Assembly: GCA_902612605.1 (NCBI GenBank)
Contig: CACMDY010000003.1
Location: 1 to 41,252, forward strand
Source: an uncultured Pelagibacteraceae bacterium
GTDB lineage: Bacteria > Pseudomonadota > Alphaproteobacteria > Pelagibacterales > Pelagibacteraceae
DNA: 41,252 nt
Direction of reading: 5' to 3'
Both the position numbers and the translations under genes were made by a program. A model generated the notes under the pieces. It was not told the origin of the DNA and did not search any database. It saw only the letters and a program-made list of their open reading frames with translations. Shown in pieces: positions 17,962 to 26,979 of the stretch (its first letter is position 1; each line of letters begins with the position of its first letter).

Positions 17962-18586
17962 CTATTTTAACTCCTTTATTATTTTCTACATCAACTAATT
18001 CAATACCATCTTTTCTATCTCTAGATATTTGTTTGAAATAACTTTGTCTTTTTACTCCAGATCTCTGTCTAAAGGTCAATACAATTGCTCCAATCATAGC
18101 TACCAATAAAACCATTCCGGATAATTGAAATAAATGGACATAATCTGTATAGATAACACTTCCTAAAGATTGAGTATTTGTTAAGTCAGTATTTATTTCT
18201 ATCGCAATTGAATCTAATAAATCTGGTTTATATTTCCATCCACCTATAACAATAATTAATTCAAAAAATATAATTATACTTACTAATAGACCAACTGGAA
18301 TATGAGAACTTCTTCCACTAGAATTAAACCATTCATTTTTTTGTTGAGCAACATTTAACATCATAACAACAAACAAAAATAATACTGCCACTGCTCCAAC
18401 ATACACAATAAGCATTATCATTCCTAAAAATTCGGCACCAATCATGATAAATAGGCAAGAAATACTAATAAAGTCCAATATTAAAAAAAAAACTGAATTA
18501 ACTGTGTTTTTTGAAACAGTTACCATAATTGCAGAGATAATTGCAATTAGTGAAAATATATAAAAGACTATTGCGTGAGCAATCAT
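17954..18586 (-). CDS. nuoJ: NADH-quinone oxidoreductase subunit J
   Basis: Membrane subunit of complex I (210 residues, five helices), involved in coupling quinone reduction to pumping. The [20 protein letters not shown] segment near 50-69 is the signature pi-bulge helix 3 of NuoJ/ND6. A polar C-terminal extension of about 45 residues (including [14 protein letters not shown]) follows the last helix, as in other alphaproteobacteria. It starts 3 nt after nuoI and overlaps nuoK by 8 nt. Confidence 0.96.
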   Translation of the reverse strand: MIAHAIVFYIFSLIAIISAIMVTVSKNTVNSVFFLILDFISISCLFIMIGAEFLGMIMLIVYVGAVAVLFLFVVMMLNVAQQKNEWFNSSGRSSHIPVGLLVSIIIFFELIIVIGGWKYKPDLLDSIAIEINTDLTNTQSLGSVIYTDYVHLFQLSGMVLLVAMIGAIVLTFRQRSGVKRQSYFKQISRDRKDGIELVDVENNKGVKIDA

Positions 18587-18589
18587 TGA

Positions 18590-19075
18590 TTATCTGTGGG
18601 AGCTGTCAGCATTAATATTTGCTGCTAAAATATTCTCCCATCTATCTCCATTCTCTAACAACTTTTCTTTGTTATAGTAAAGTTCTTCTCTTGTTTCTGT
18701 AGCAAATTCGAAATTTGGACCTTGCACAATCGCATCAACTGGACAGGATTGTTCGCACAAACCACAATAAATACATTTTAACATATCAATATCATAACGA
18801 GTAGTTTTTCTACTTCCATCTTCTCTTTCGCTAGACTCTATTGTTATAGCCTGAGCAGGACAAACAGCTTCACATAATTTACAAGCAATACATCTCTCCT
18901 CACCATTTGGATATCTTCTTAGCGCATGTTCTCCCCTAGCTCTCGGACTAATTGAACCTTTTTCAAATGGATAATTAATTGTTTTTTTTGTTTTAAATAT
19001 TTCTTTTATTGCCATGATTAATCCTGTTAAAAAATCAATCATAAAAATTGTTTTGAAAAATCTTATTAAGCTCAT
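18590..19075 (-). CDS. nuoI: NADH-quinone oxidoreductase subunit I (two 4Fe-4S ferredoxin domain)
   Basis: Peripheral-arm subunit that holds clusters N6a and N6b and passes electrons towards NuoB. From the ATG at 19075 the protein is 161 residues, with CxxCxxCxxxC at 62-72 and again at 101-111. The frame is open further to a TTG at 19099, inside nuoH, but the ATG is chosen because AGGGA lies 7-11 nt upstream and the resulting N-terminus ([11 protein letters not shown]) matches the family; this is one of the few clear Shine-Dalgarno sites in the window. It begins one base after the nuoH stop. Confidence 0.96.
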   Translation of the reverse strand: MSLIRFFKTIFMIDFLTGLIMAIKEIFKTKKTINYPFEKGSISPRARGEHALRRYPNGEERCIACKLCEAVCPAQAITIESSEREDGSRKTTRYDIDMLKCIYCGLCEQSCPVDAIVQGPNFEFATETREELYYNKEKLLENGDRWENILAANINADSSHR

Positions 19076-19076
19076 T

Positions 19077-20075
19077 TTAATTCCCTGGTAATAAATCAAA
19101 ATACATTAAAAAACTTGCAGTTAATACTACATAAATTAATGAAAATGGTAGAAAAATTTTCCATCCAAGTTTCATTAATTGATCATACCTGTATCTTGGT
19201 ACTATTGCTTTTATCAGAGCAAATAAGATAAATAAAAAGAGTATTTTTAAGATTAACCATATTGGAGCCGGAATAACGTTAAATGGAAATAAATCTATGG
19301 GAGATAACCAGCCACCAAGAAATAAAATAGATCCCATTGCACACATAAGTAAAATGTTAGCATACTCCCCTAACCAAAACATTGCATACATCATTCCAGA
19401 GTATTCTGTCTGGTAACCAGCAACTAATTCTGCTTCAGCTTCGGGCAAATCAAAAGGTGGTCTATTAGTTTCTGCTAAGGCTGAAATAAAAAATATTATA
19501 AACATTGGGAATAGAGGTATTACAAACCATAAATCTTTTTGAGCTAAAACGATGTCACTTAGATTTAATGAACCTACACAAAGTAATACATTTATAATTA
19601 TTACACCTATTGAAACTTCATAAGAAACCATTTGAGCAGCCGATCTAATTGCTCCAAGAAAAGGATACTTTGAATTAGATGCCCATCCACCCATAATTAT
19701 TCCATAGACACCTAAAGATGAAACTGCAAAAAGATATAAAATACCGACATTGATATCTGCTAGTACAAATGTTTCACTAAAAGGAATTACCGCCCAAGCA
19801 ATTAAAGCCAAAGTCATTGTAACTATTGGAGCTAATATAAATATAACTTTATTTGAGCTTGCTGGTATGATTATTTCTTTAAAAATGTATTTTAATGCGT
19901 CAGCTAATGTTTGAAATAATCCAAATGGACCAACAACGTTAGGACCTCTTCTTTTTTGAACAAATGCCCATACTCTTCTATCTAACCAAACAATCATTGC
20001 AACAGATACTAAAACTGGGATCAATAGAAAAAGAATTCTATAAATTTGTTCAAAAAATATAAATAGTTCAGCCAT
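19077..20075 (-). CDS. nuoH: NADH-quinone oxidoreductase subunit H
   Basis: Membrane subunit that joins the peripheral arm and forms much of the quinone chamber (332 residues, about 8-9 helices). Recognised by [21 protein letters not shown] near 31-51, the charged [20 protein letters not shown] loop near 204-223 and [17 protein letters not shown] near 225-241. It overlaps nuoG by one base. Length and charged residues are normal. Confidence 0.97.
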   Translation of the reverse strand: MAELFIFFEQIYRILFLLIPVLVSVAMIVWLDRRVWAFVQKRRGPNVVGPFGLFQTLADALKYIFKEIIIPASSNKVIFILAPIVTMTLALIAWAVIPFSETFVLADINVGILYLFAVSSLGVYGIIMGGWASNSKYPFLGAIRSAAQMVSYEVSIGVIIINVLLCVGSLNLSDIVLAQKDLWFVIPLFPMFIIFFISALAETNRPPFDLPEAEAELVAGYQTEYSGMMYAMFWLGEYANILLMCAMGSILFLGGWLSPIDLFPFNVIPAPIWLILKILFLFILFALIKAIVPRYRYDQLMKLGWKIFLPFSLIYVVLTASFLMYFDLLPGN

Positions 20076-22105
20076 TAATTATCGGTTCCGGTTTTTGGTA
20101 AACTCATTCTAATATTTTTACATTCTGACATTGTTTTTGATGCTCTTGCTATTACATTGGAGTGATAATAATCAATCTCTTCAGAAATAATTTTTTCTGA
20201 TTTAAAATTATATTCAGGCACTTTAAAATCAGTTTCATTTTTATTATTAAGATTTAAATAATTTATTAATGAATCGATAAGTTGATTTTTATCTTTATAT
20301 AAATTTTTTCTTTTAATGAATGAGGACAATTCATTTATTATTTGCCAATCCTCTTTTGCTTCACCTGGTGGATATGATGCCTTGTAGGCTTTTTGTAATT
20401 TTCCTTCTAAGTTTGTAAAATAACCATCTTGTTCTGTGTAAGTAGCACCAGGCAAAATTACGTCAGCAATACTTGCACCTTTATCACCGTGACTACCTAT
20501 ATATATTATAAATTCATTTTTTTTCTCAAAATTTAAATTATCTTGACCAAATAAAATTAAAATTTCAAATTCGTTGTTTTCTAATTTATCCAATATTTCA
20601 TAGCTAGAATTTTTTGACAATACATTTAAGTCATATGAGCCTACAGTGGATGAATTTTTTGATAATATATTTAATGCATTCCAATCATCGGAAATTTTAT
20701 CATTTTCTAATAGATATTTTTTGAATTCTTCAAAAATATAAGGTGCCGACTTAAGTTTAAGGACTGATTGTCCAAAAATTACACACGGATATTTCGATTT
20801 TTTAATTTTTTCTGAAATTTCATGCTTATTATCAATGATATCTTTTATAGTGTCGGTGTTATTTGCTATAACTTGGTAAGGATAAGTTAAATCACCAACA
20901 TCACCTAAAGATATAATTTCGGTCTTATTTTTTAAATAATTTTTTCTAATTCGTGAGTTTAAGATTGTAGCTTCAAATCTTGGATTTGTACCTATTAGAA
21001 TTATTAAATCGCTTTTTTCTATTCCTTCAATTGAACTGTTAAATAGATAATTACTTCTTACCTTTGTATTAATATATAATTTTTCATATCTAGATTCCAA
21101 ATTTTCGGACTTGATCGTTTTTTCAAAAAAATCTTTTGCTGCATATATAGTTTCCATATTTGTCATATCACCTATAAATCCAGCAATTTTTTCAGACTTT
21201 GTTTTTGCTATTCTTTCAGATACAGCTTTAAAAGCTTCGTCCCAACTTGATGGCTTTAATTTATTATTAATCTTTACATAAGGAGTATCTAATCTTTGAT
21301 TTTTTAAGCCGTCACATGCATATCTAGTCTTATCAGATATCCATTCTTCATTTATTTCCTCATTAATTCTTGGAAGAACTCTTTTAACTTCCCATCCGTA
21401 TGTATCTACTCTTATATTTGATCCAATAGCATCCATCACATCAATTGTCTCAGTTTTTTTTAGTTCCCATGGTCTAGCTTCGAAGACATAGGGCTTTGAT
21501 GTAAGTGCACCGACAGGACATAAATCAATAACATTAGCTGAGAGTTCAGATTCCATCGCTTTTTCTAAATAAGTGGTGATTTGCATATTCTCACCTCTGC
21601 CAATTGCTCCAAGCTCAGGAACTCCAGCAACTTCTGTTGCAAATCTAATACATCTTGTACAATGAATGCATCTTGTCATTTGAGTTTTAATTAGTGGACC
21701 CATATATTTTTCTGGTACATATCTTTTATTTTCTTTAAATCTTGATTTATCAATTCCGTAATACATGGATTGATCTTGTAAATCACATTCTCCGCCTTGA
21801 TCACATACTGGACAATCAAGTGGATGGTTTGCTAGTAAAAATTCCATTACACCTTTTCTTGCTTTTTTCACTTTTTCGGTGTTAGTTTTAAGCACCATCC
21901 CCTCTGCAGCAGGCATCGCGCAAGACGCTATTGGCTTAGGAGATTTTTCCATTTCAACTAAACACATTCTACAATTTCCAGCTATTGATAATTTTTCGTG
22001 ATAACAGAACCTTGGTATCTCTGCTCCAGCCTGTTCACAAGCTTGCAATACTGTAGTTCCTTCTTCTACCTCGACATCAATATCATTTACTTTAAGTTTA
22101 AGCAT
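20075..22105 (-). CDS. nuoG: NADH-quinone oxidoreductase subunit G (75-kDa type)
   Basis: Largest peripheral subunit (676 residues), carrying several iron-sulfur clusters. Visible ligands are C34, C45, C48, C62 (2Fe-2S N1b), H94-C98-C101-C107 (N5), and C146-C149-C152-C196 (N4). A molybdopterin-oxidoreductase-like domain without an obvious active site follows from about residue 220. The length and single-domain tail match the alphaproteobacterial/mitochondrial form rather than the longer E. coli type. The C-terminal half is very Asn/Lys/Ile-rich and divergent. It overlaps nuoF by 8 nt. Confidence 0.97.
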   Translation of the reverse strand: MLKLKVNDIDVEVEEGTTVLQACEQAGAEIPRFCYHEKLSIAGNCRMCLVEMEKSPKPIASCAMPAAEGMVLKTNTEKVKKARKGVMEFLLANHPLDCPVCDQGGECDLQDQSMYYGIDKSRFKENKRYVPEKYMGPLIKTQMTRCIHCTRCIRFATEVAGVPELGAIGRGENMQITTYLEKAMESELSANVIDLCPVGALTSKPYVFEARPWELKKTETIDVMDAIGSNIRVDTYGWEVKRVLPRINEEINEEWISDKTRYACDGLKNQRLDTPYVKINNKLKPSSWDEAFKAVSERIAKTKSEKIAGFIGDMTNMETIYAAKDFFEKTIKSENLESRYEKLYINTKVRSNYLFNSSIEGIEKSDLIILIGTNPRFEATILNSRIRKNYLKNKTEIISLGDVGDLTYPYQVIANNTDTIKDIIDNKHEISEKIKKSKYPCVIFGQSVLKLKSAPYIFEEFKKYLLENDKISDDWNALNILSKNSSTVGSYDLNVLSKNSSYEILDKLENNEFEILILFGQDNLNFEKKNEFIIYIGSHGDKGASIADVILPGATYTEQDGYFTNLEGKLQKAYKASYPPGEAKEDWQIINELSSFIKRKNLYKDKNQLIDSLINYLNLNNKNETDFKVPEYNFKSEKIISEEIDYYHSNVIARASKTMSECKNIRMSLPKTGTDN

Positions 22106-23429
22106 TTTCTTTTTCTAATAAATGTTGATCAACTAAATAAGGTATATCTTTTTGTTTTTTCACAATTGGATCAAACTTGTTTCTTTCAATTATTTCATCT
22201 TTAAAATTTCTGATTAATCCCTGAACAGGCCATGAAGATCCTTCTCCAAAAGCACAAATAGTATGACCTTCAATTTGTTTTGTTACATCTAATAACATAT
22301 CTACCTCATCTCTTGTGGCTTCACCTTTTGCCATTCTCTCTAACATTCTCCACATCCAACCAGAACCTTCTCTGCATGGTGTACATTGACCACAACTCTC
22401 GTGTTTATAAAATCTTGCTATTCTAGCCATACACTTAATAATGTCTTGATCTTTATTTATAACAACAATGCCAGCTGTTCCTAAACCAGTTTTATTCTCA
22501 ACACATGCATCAAAGTCCATTTTAATTGTTTCACATGTTTCTTTTGGTAGTAATGGCATTGATGAACCACCAGGTATAACTGCTTTTAGATTATCCCATC
22601 CACCTATTACTCCACCTGCATGTTTTTCAATTAATTCTTTTAATGGAATTCCCATTTCCTCTTCTACGTTGCAGGGATTATTTACATTTCCTGAAATACA
22701 ATATATTTTAGAACCAGTATTTTTTGGTCTACCGAGTGATGAAAACCATTTCCCACCTCTTCTAAGTATAGTTGGTACCACTGAAATAGTTTCAACATTG
22801 TTTATTATTGTCGGGCAACCATAAAGACCTATTAAAGCCGGAAATGGAGGTTTCAATCTTGGTTGACCTTTTTTTCCTTCAATACTCTCGAGCAAAGCAG
22901 TTTCTTCACCACAGATATAAGCACCAGCACCATAATGAATATATATATCTAATTCCCAATCAATCCCTGCAGAATTTTTTCCTAAGAGACCATCCTTGTA
23001 CGCTTCATCGATAGCTGTTTGAAGCTTTTGTCCTTCATTAAAATATTCTCCTCTTATATAAATATAACACTTATGAGCATTAACTGCGTAAGATGCAATT
23101 AAGCAACCTTCTATTAATTTATGAGGTTCAAATCTTAGAATATCTCTATCTTTGCACGTGCCAGGCTCAGACTCATCGGCATTAATTACTAAATAATGTG
23201 GTCTTGATCCAACTTCTTTTGGGGCAAAAGACCATTTTAATCCTGTAGGAAATCCAGCGCCGCCTCTTCCTCTAAGTTCTGATGTTTTAATTTCATTAAT
23301 TATCCATTCTCTTCCTTTGCCGCAAATTTCTTTTGTATCCTTCCAGTCTCCCCTTTGTTTTGCAGATGATAAATCAGCACCAAAATCATTGTATAAATTT
23401 TGAAAAATTCTATCCTTATCTTCAAGCAT
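22098..23429 (-). CDS. nuoF: NADH-quinone oxidoreductase subunit F
   Basis: NADH-binding flavoprotein subunit (443 residues). The glycine-rich [10 protein letters not shown] (54-63) binds NADH, the FMN site is in the [15 protein letters not shown] region near 180, and the N3 4Fe-4S ligands are C346, C349, C352 and C392. Electrons from NADH enter complex I here and pass to the NuoE and NuoG clusters. It overlaps both nuoE and nuoG by 8 nt, indicating strong coupling. Confidence 0.98.
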   Translation of the reverse strand: MLEDKDRIFQNLYNDFGADLSSAKQRGDWKDTKEICGKGREWIINEIKTSELRGRGGAGFPTGLKWSFAPKEVGSRPHYLVINADESEPGTCKDRDILRFEPHKLIEGCLIASYAVNAHKCYIYIRGEYFNEGQKLQTAIDEAYKDGLLGKNSAGIDWELDIYIHYGAGAYICGEETALLESIEGKKGQPRLKPPFPALIGLYGCPTIINNVETISVVPTILRRGGKWFSSLGRPKNTGSKIYCISGNVNNPCNVEEEMGIPLKELIEKHAGGVIGGWDNLKAVIPGGSSMPLLPKETCETIKMDFDACVENKTGLGTAGIVVINKDQDIIKCMARIARFYKHESCGQCTPCREGSGWMWRMLERMAKGEATRDEVDMLLDVTKQIEGHTICAFGEGSSWPVQGLIRNFKDEIIERNKFDPIVKKQKDIPYLVDQHLLEKENA

Positions 23430-24030
23430 TTTTATTACCTATTAATGTTTTTCTAGTATTTTCTGGTTCAGAACTTAATCTGCCTCTATATGATCCTGGT
23501 TGAGGAACTTCATCATTACTTATTTTATCAATTATTTGCTCAAGTTTTGTTGGATCTAAATCCTCATAATAATCCTCATTCAATTGAAGCATAGGAGCAT
23601 TCACACAAGCACCCAAACACTCTACTTCTAACCAAGAAGTTTTTCCATCCTCTGATAAACAATTTTCTTTCTCAGAAATTTTTCGTTTACAAACATCTAC
23701 TAAATTATACGCACCCCTTAACATACATGGAGTTGTAGTACATACTTGAAAGAAATACTTACCAACTGGAGTTAAATTATACATACTATAAAATGTAGCT
23801 ACCTCATATACTTTAATGTATGGCATATCTAAATACTTAGCTATGTATTTCATTGCACTTAAAGGTATCCAATTATCATTTTGTTTTTGTGCTAAGTACA
23901 ATAAAGCCATAACCGCACTTTGTTGTTTTCCAGAAGGATAATTTTTAATAATACTATCAGCAGTTTCTTTATTTTTTTTACTGAACTCAAATTTTTCAGG
24001 TTGTACTTTTGATATTTTTTTAACTGCCAT
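23422..24030 (-). CDS. nuoE: NADH-quinone oxidoreductase subunit E
   Basis: Thioredoxin-like 24-kDa subunit with the 2Fe-2S cluster N1a. The four ligands are visible as C97, C102, C138 and C142 (in CTTTPC and CLGAC). The 202-residue length includes an N-terminal Lys-rich stretch and a C-terminal tail ending in [15 protein letters not shown], found in alphaproteobacterial and mitochondrial forms. It overlaps nuoD by one base and nuoF by 8 nt. Confidence 0.97.
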   Translation of the reverse strand: MAVKKISKVQPEKFEFSKKNKETADSIIKNYPSGKQQSAVMALLYLAQKQNDNWIPLSAMKYIAKYLDMPYIKVYEVATFYSMYNLTPVGKYFFQVCTTTPCMLRGAYNLVDVCKRKISEKENCLSEDGKTSWLEVECLGACVNAPMLQLNEDYYEDLDPTKLEQIIDKISNDEVPQPGSYRGRLSSEPENTRKTLIGNKNA

Positions 24031-25205
24031 TATCTATCTACCTCTCCAAAAACAATATCCATTGAACCTAAAACTGCAGGAACATCAGCTAACATATGAC
24101 CTTTAATTAAGTAATCCATTGCTTGCAAATGAGAAAATCCTGGAGCTCTAATTTTGCATTTGTAAGGTTTGCTTGAACCATCAGAAATTAAGTATACACC
24201 AAATTCTCCTTTAGGAGCCTCTACAGCTGTATATATTTCGTCTTTATCAACCCTATAGCCTTCAGTATATAACTTGAAATGATGGATCAATGCTTCCATA
24301 GATTGTTTTATTTCTTTTTTTGGTGGTGGACTAATTTTTCCATCGTTAGTTTTAATTGGTCCAACAGGTAAATTTGCCAAGCACTGATTTATTATATTTA
24401 CACTTTCTTTCATTTCTTCAATTCTGCATAGGTATCTATCGTAACAATCTCCGTTCTTTCCTACTGGAATTTTGAATTCGAATTGTTCATAACAATCGTA
24501 CGGCTGGGATTTTCTTAAATCCCAAGGGACGCCAGATCCTCTCAACATAACACCAGAAAAAGAATAATCGAGAGCATCTTGTTTTGATACTACTCCTATA
24601 TCAACGTTCCTTTGCTTAAATATTCGGTTATCAGTTAAAAGTAATTCTAAATCATTTATTATTTTTGGAAATCTTTCACAAAATTTTCCGATCTCTTTAT
24701 CTAATCCTTTTGGTAGATCTTGATGTACTCCTCCAGCTCTAAAATAATTAGCATGCAATCTAGAACCAGAAACTTTTTCATAAAAACCCATTAATATTTC
24801 TCTTTCCTCAAATCCCCATAAAGTAGGGGTTAATGCACCAACATCCATTGCTTGTGTTGTAACATTTAAAATATGACTAAGTATTCTTCCAATCTCACAA
24901 AACATTACTCTTATGTATTGAGCTCTTATCGGAACTTCTATTTTTAGAATTTTTTCAATTGCTAAAGCAAAAGCGTGTTCTTGGTTCATTGGTGCTACAT
25001 AATCTAATCGATCAAAATACGGAACAGCTTGGGTATAAGTTTTATTTTCAATTAATTTTTCTGTACCCCTATGCAATAAACCAATATGTGGATCTGCTTT
25101 TTCAACAATTTCACCATCTAACTGCAATATTAATCGTAAAACTCCATGAGCTGCTGGATGTTGAGGTCCAAAATTTAGATTCAAAGTTTTAGTTTCTTTT
25201 GCCAT
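24030..25205 (-). CDS. nuoD: NADH-quinone oxidoreductase subunit D (49-kDa type)
   Basis: Hydrogenase-derived subunit forming the quinone site with NuoB (391 residues). It begins with [16 protein letters not shown] (9-24), including the quinone-pocket His, and has [12 protein letters not shown] near 41-52 and [20 protein letters not shown] near 63-82. The C-terminus [14 protein letters not shown]...DIVFGEVDR is typical. NuoC and NuoD are separate genes, unlike the E. coli fusion. It overlaps nuoC by one base. Confidence 0.98.
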   Translation of the reverse strand: MAKETKTLNLNFGPQHPAAHGVLRLILQLDGEIVEKADPHIGLLHRGTEKLIENKTYTQAVPYFDRLDYVAPMNQEHAFALAIEKILKIEVPIRAQYIRVMFCEIGRILSHILNVTTQAMDVGALTPTLWGFEEREILMGFYEKVSGSRLHANYFRAGGVHQDLPKGLDKEIGKFCERFPKIINDLELLLTDNRIFKQRNVDIGVVSKQDALDYSFSGVMLRGSGVPWDLRKSQPYDCYEQFEFKIPVGKNGDCYDRYLCRIEEMKESVNIINQCLANLPVGPIKTNDGKISPPPKKEIKQSMEALIHHFKLYTEGYRVDKDEIYTAVEAPKGEFGVYLISDGSSKPYKCKIRAPGFSHLQAMDYLIKGHMLADVPAVLGSMDIVFGEVDR

Positions 25206-25795
25206 TATTCTTTAGTTTGTTCTTTTATATACTTGGTTCCTTCCCAAGGACTTTCATAATCAAAGTTTCTATAATTTTGCTCTAATTTTACTGGTTCATA
25301 AATAACTTTTTTTGTTTCATGACTGTATCTAACTTCATTATGGCCTGTTAAAGGAAAATCTTTCCTTAATGGATGTCCTTCAAAACCATAATCTGTAAGT
25401 ATTCTTCTCAAGTCCGGATGATCTTTAAAATCAATTCCATACATGTCAAACACTTCCCTTTCCATCCAATTTGCAGCAGGAAATATAGATGTTATTGAAC
25501 CAACAATTTCTTTTTCTTTTACATCTATCTCTATGATTATTCTTTGATTAAATTCGTGACTTAATAATAAATAAACTAATTTAAATCTAATTTCATTTTC
25601 AGGAAAATCTACAGCTGTGATATCTATCAATTGTCTAAATTTAGTTTTTGAATTTGTTTTTAAGAATAAAATAACTTCAGTTAAATCCGTTTCATCAATT
25701 TTTAAGTAAATTTGATTATGTTTGATTAAAGAACTTTTTATTTTAGCATTTAGTTCTGAATTCAAAATTTTTTCTAAATCCTGGATATTTTGCAT
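25205..25795 (-). CDS. nuoC: NADH-quinone oxidoreductase subunit C (30-kDa type)
   Basis: Peripheral-arm subunit without a redox centre (196 residues). The family signature [22 protein letters not shown] is present near 112-132, followed by [15 protein letters not shown] near 136-150. It starts 3 nt after nuoB and overlaps nuoD by one base. Confidence 0.97.
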   Translation of the reverse strand: MQNIQDLEKILNSELNAKIKSSLIKHNQIYLKIDETDLTEVILFLKTNSKTKFRQLIDITAVDFPENEIRFKLVYLLLSHEFNQRIIIEIDVKEKEIVGSITSIFPAANWMEREVFDMYGIDFKDHPDLRRILTDYGFEGHPLRKDFPLTGHNEVRYSHETKKVIYEPVKLEQNYRNFDYESPWEGTKYIKEQTKE

Positions 25796-25798
25796 TTT

Positions 25799-26320
25799 TT
25801 ATCTTTCCAGAGAACCTTTGTTCCTGATTTTCTTTTGAAGCTGCATTATCCCATATAGAAGTGCTTCAGCAGAAGGAGGGCACCCGGGGACATATACATC
25901 AACCGGTACAATACGATCACATCCTCTTACTACAGAATAAGAGTAATGATAATATCCCCCACCATTTGCACAACTTCCCATGGAAATTACATATCTTGGT
26001 TCTGGCATTTGGTCATAAACTTTTCTTAGTGCTGGAGCCATTTTATTTGTAAGAGTTCCCGCAACAATCATAACATCTGATTGTCTAGGTGAAGCTCTAG
26101 GGGCAGCACCAAATCTTTCTAAATCATATCTTGGCATTGAAGTTTGCATCATTTCGACTGCACAACATGCAAGACCAAAAGTCATCCAATGTAATGATCC
26201 AGTTCTAGCCCAGTTAACAAGATTATCCAGTGATGTTGTTATAAAACCATTATCACTAAAATCTTGTGCTAATTGTTTAAATTCTTCCGGAATATTTTTT
26301 TTTCTTTCTTCTAAATTCAT
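25799..26320 (-). CDS. nuoB: NADH-quinone oxidoreductase subunit B
   Basis: PSST-type subunit holding the terminal cluster N2 that reduces quinone (173 residues). The tandem ligands C52-C53 are in [10 protein letters not shown], with C117 (GSCANGG) and C147 (VPGCPPS). The spacing matches the family. It begins one base after nuoA. Confidence 0.98.
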   Translation of the reverse strand: MNLEERKKNIPEEFKQLAQDFSDNGFITTSLDNLVNWARTGSLHWMTFGLACCAVEMMQTSMPRYDLERFGAAPRASPRQSDVMIVAGTLTNKMAPALRKVYDQMPEPRYVISMGSCANGGGYYHYSYSVVRGCDRIVPVDVYVPGCPPSAEALLYGIMQLQKKIRNKGSLER

Positions 26321-26321
26321 T

Positions 26322-26690
26322 TTATTCCCAGTCTAATGCTCCTTTTTTCCATTCATAAATAAATCCAATAGTAAGAATAAATAAGAAGATCATCATTGAA
26401 GTAAATCCGAATATTCCAATTTTGCCTAGAGATATTGCCCAAGGGAATAGAAAAGCGATTTCTAAATCAAAAATAATAAATAATATTGCAACAAGATAAA
26501 ATCTAACATCAAATTCCATTCTAGAGTCATTAAATGGTTCAAAACCACACTCATATGCTGATAATTTTTCTGGATCAGGATTTTTTGGAGATGCTAAATA
26601 ATTGATCGCCACAAATGCTACACTTAATACGAGTGCAACTAGTAAAAATACAATTATTGGTAAATAATCTTTTAAAAATTCCGCAAGCAT
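26322..26690 (-). CDS. nuoA: NADH-quinone oxidoreductase subunit A
   Basis: Three-helix membrane subunit of complex I (122 residues from the ATG at 26690), with the conserved loop [16 protein letters not shown] (about 38-53) and helix 2/3 acidic residues. The frame is open to a GTG at 26708, which directly follows AAAAGG; the ATG is favoured because the protein then begins [12 protein letters not shown], as in relatives, but the GTG start cannot be excluded. It is the first gene of the complex I operon, 65-83 nt after tRNA-Asp, with a hairpin in the leader. Confidence 0.95.
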   Translation of the reverse strand: MLAEFLKDYLPIIVFLLVALVLSVAFVAINYLASPKNPDPEKLSAYECGFEPFNDSRMEFDVRFYLVAILFIIFDLEIAFLFPWAISLGKIGIFGFTSMMIFLFILTIGFIYEWKKGALDWE

Positions 26691-26708
26691 GATGAGTCTA
26701 TATAGCAC

Positions 26709-26727
26709 CTTTTAGATCAACTAAAAG
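26709..26727 (-). promoter_or_regulatory. Hairpin in the nuoA leader
   Basis: A perfect 7-bp inverted repeat, CTTTTAG / CTAAAAG, with a 5-nt loop. On the minus-strand transcript the 3' arm contains the AAAAG that is the only purine-rich ribosome-binding candidate before nuoA. No T-run follows, so it is not a typical terminator. A second weak pairing (AGAGC with GCTCT) lies just upstream. It could modulate nuo translation or mark mRNA processing after the tRNAs; the role is inference. Confidence 0.4.
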
Positions 26728-26773
26728 AGCAGATAGGTCACATTTTAAGGCTCTATTTTATTCATTTATTTAA

Positions 26774-26850
26774 TGGCGGGAGTGAAGGGACTCGAACCCT
26801 CGACCTATCGCGTGACAGGCGATCGCTCTAACCAACTGAGCTACACCCCC
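26774..26850 (-). tRNA. tRNA-Asp (anticodon GUC)
   Basis: 77 nt including an encoded CCA (26776-26774). The acceptor stem GGGGGTG pairs with CACTCCC (one G-U), the discriminator is G73, the D arm reads GTAGCTCAGTTGGTTAGAGC, the anticodon loop CTGTCAC is closed by complementary stems, and the T arm contains GGTTCGAGTC. It lies 6 nt downstream of tRNA-Val and upstream of nuoA; the two tRNAs are probably cotranscribed. Confidence 0.97.
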
Positions 26851-26856
26851 GTATTT

Positions 26857-26932
26857 TGGTGGGCAGTAAAGGACTCGAACCTTTGACCCCCTCGGTGTAA
26901 ACGAGATGCTCTACCAACTGAGCTAACCGCCC
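26857..26932 (-). tRNA. tRNA-Val (anticodon UAC)
   Basis: 76 nt including an encoded CCA (26859-26857). The acceptor stem GGGCGGT pairs with ACTGCCC (one G-U), the discriminator is A73, the D arm contains TAGCTCAGTTGGTAGAGC, the anticodon loop is TTTACAC (anticodon TAC), and the T arm contains GGTTCGAGTC. It lies 47 nt after the lon stop. Confidence 0.97.
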
Positions 26933-26979
26933 AAAACATGGTACTATTACATCAACGTTTTAATAATGTAAATTGTTTA

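Noticed and set aside
26947..26971. TTACAT/ATGTAA inverted repeat between lon and tRNA-Val, as a terminator
   Set aside because: Only six A/T-rich pairs with a 13-nt loop and no T-run after it; too weak to call in such AT-rich DNA.
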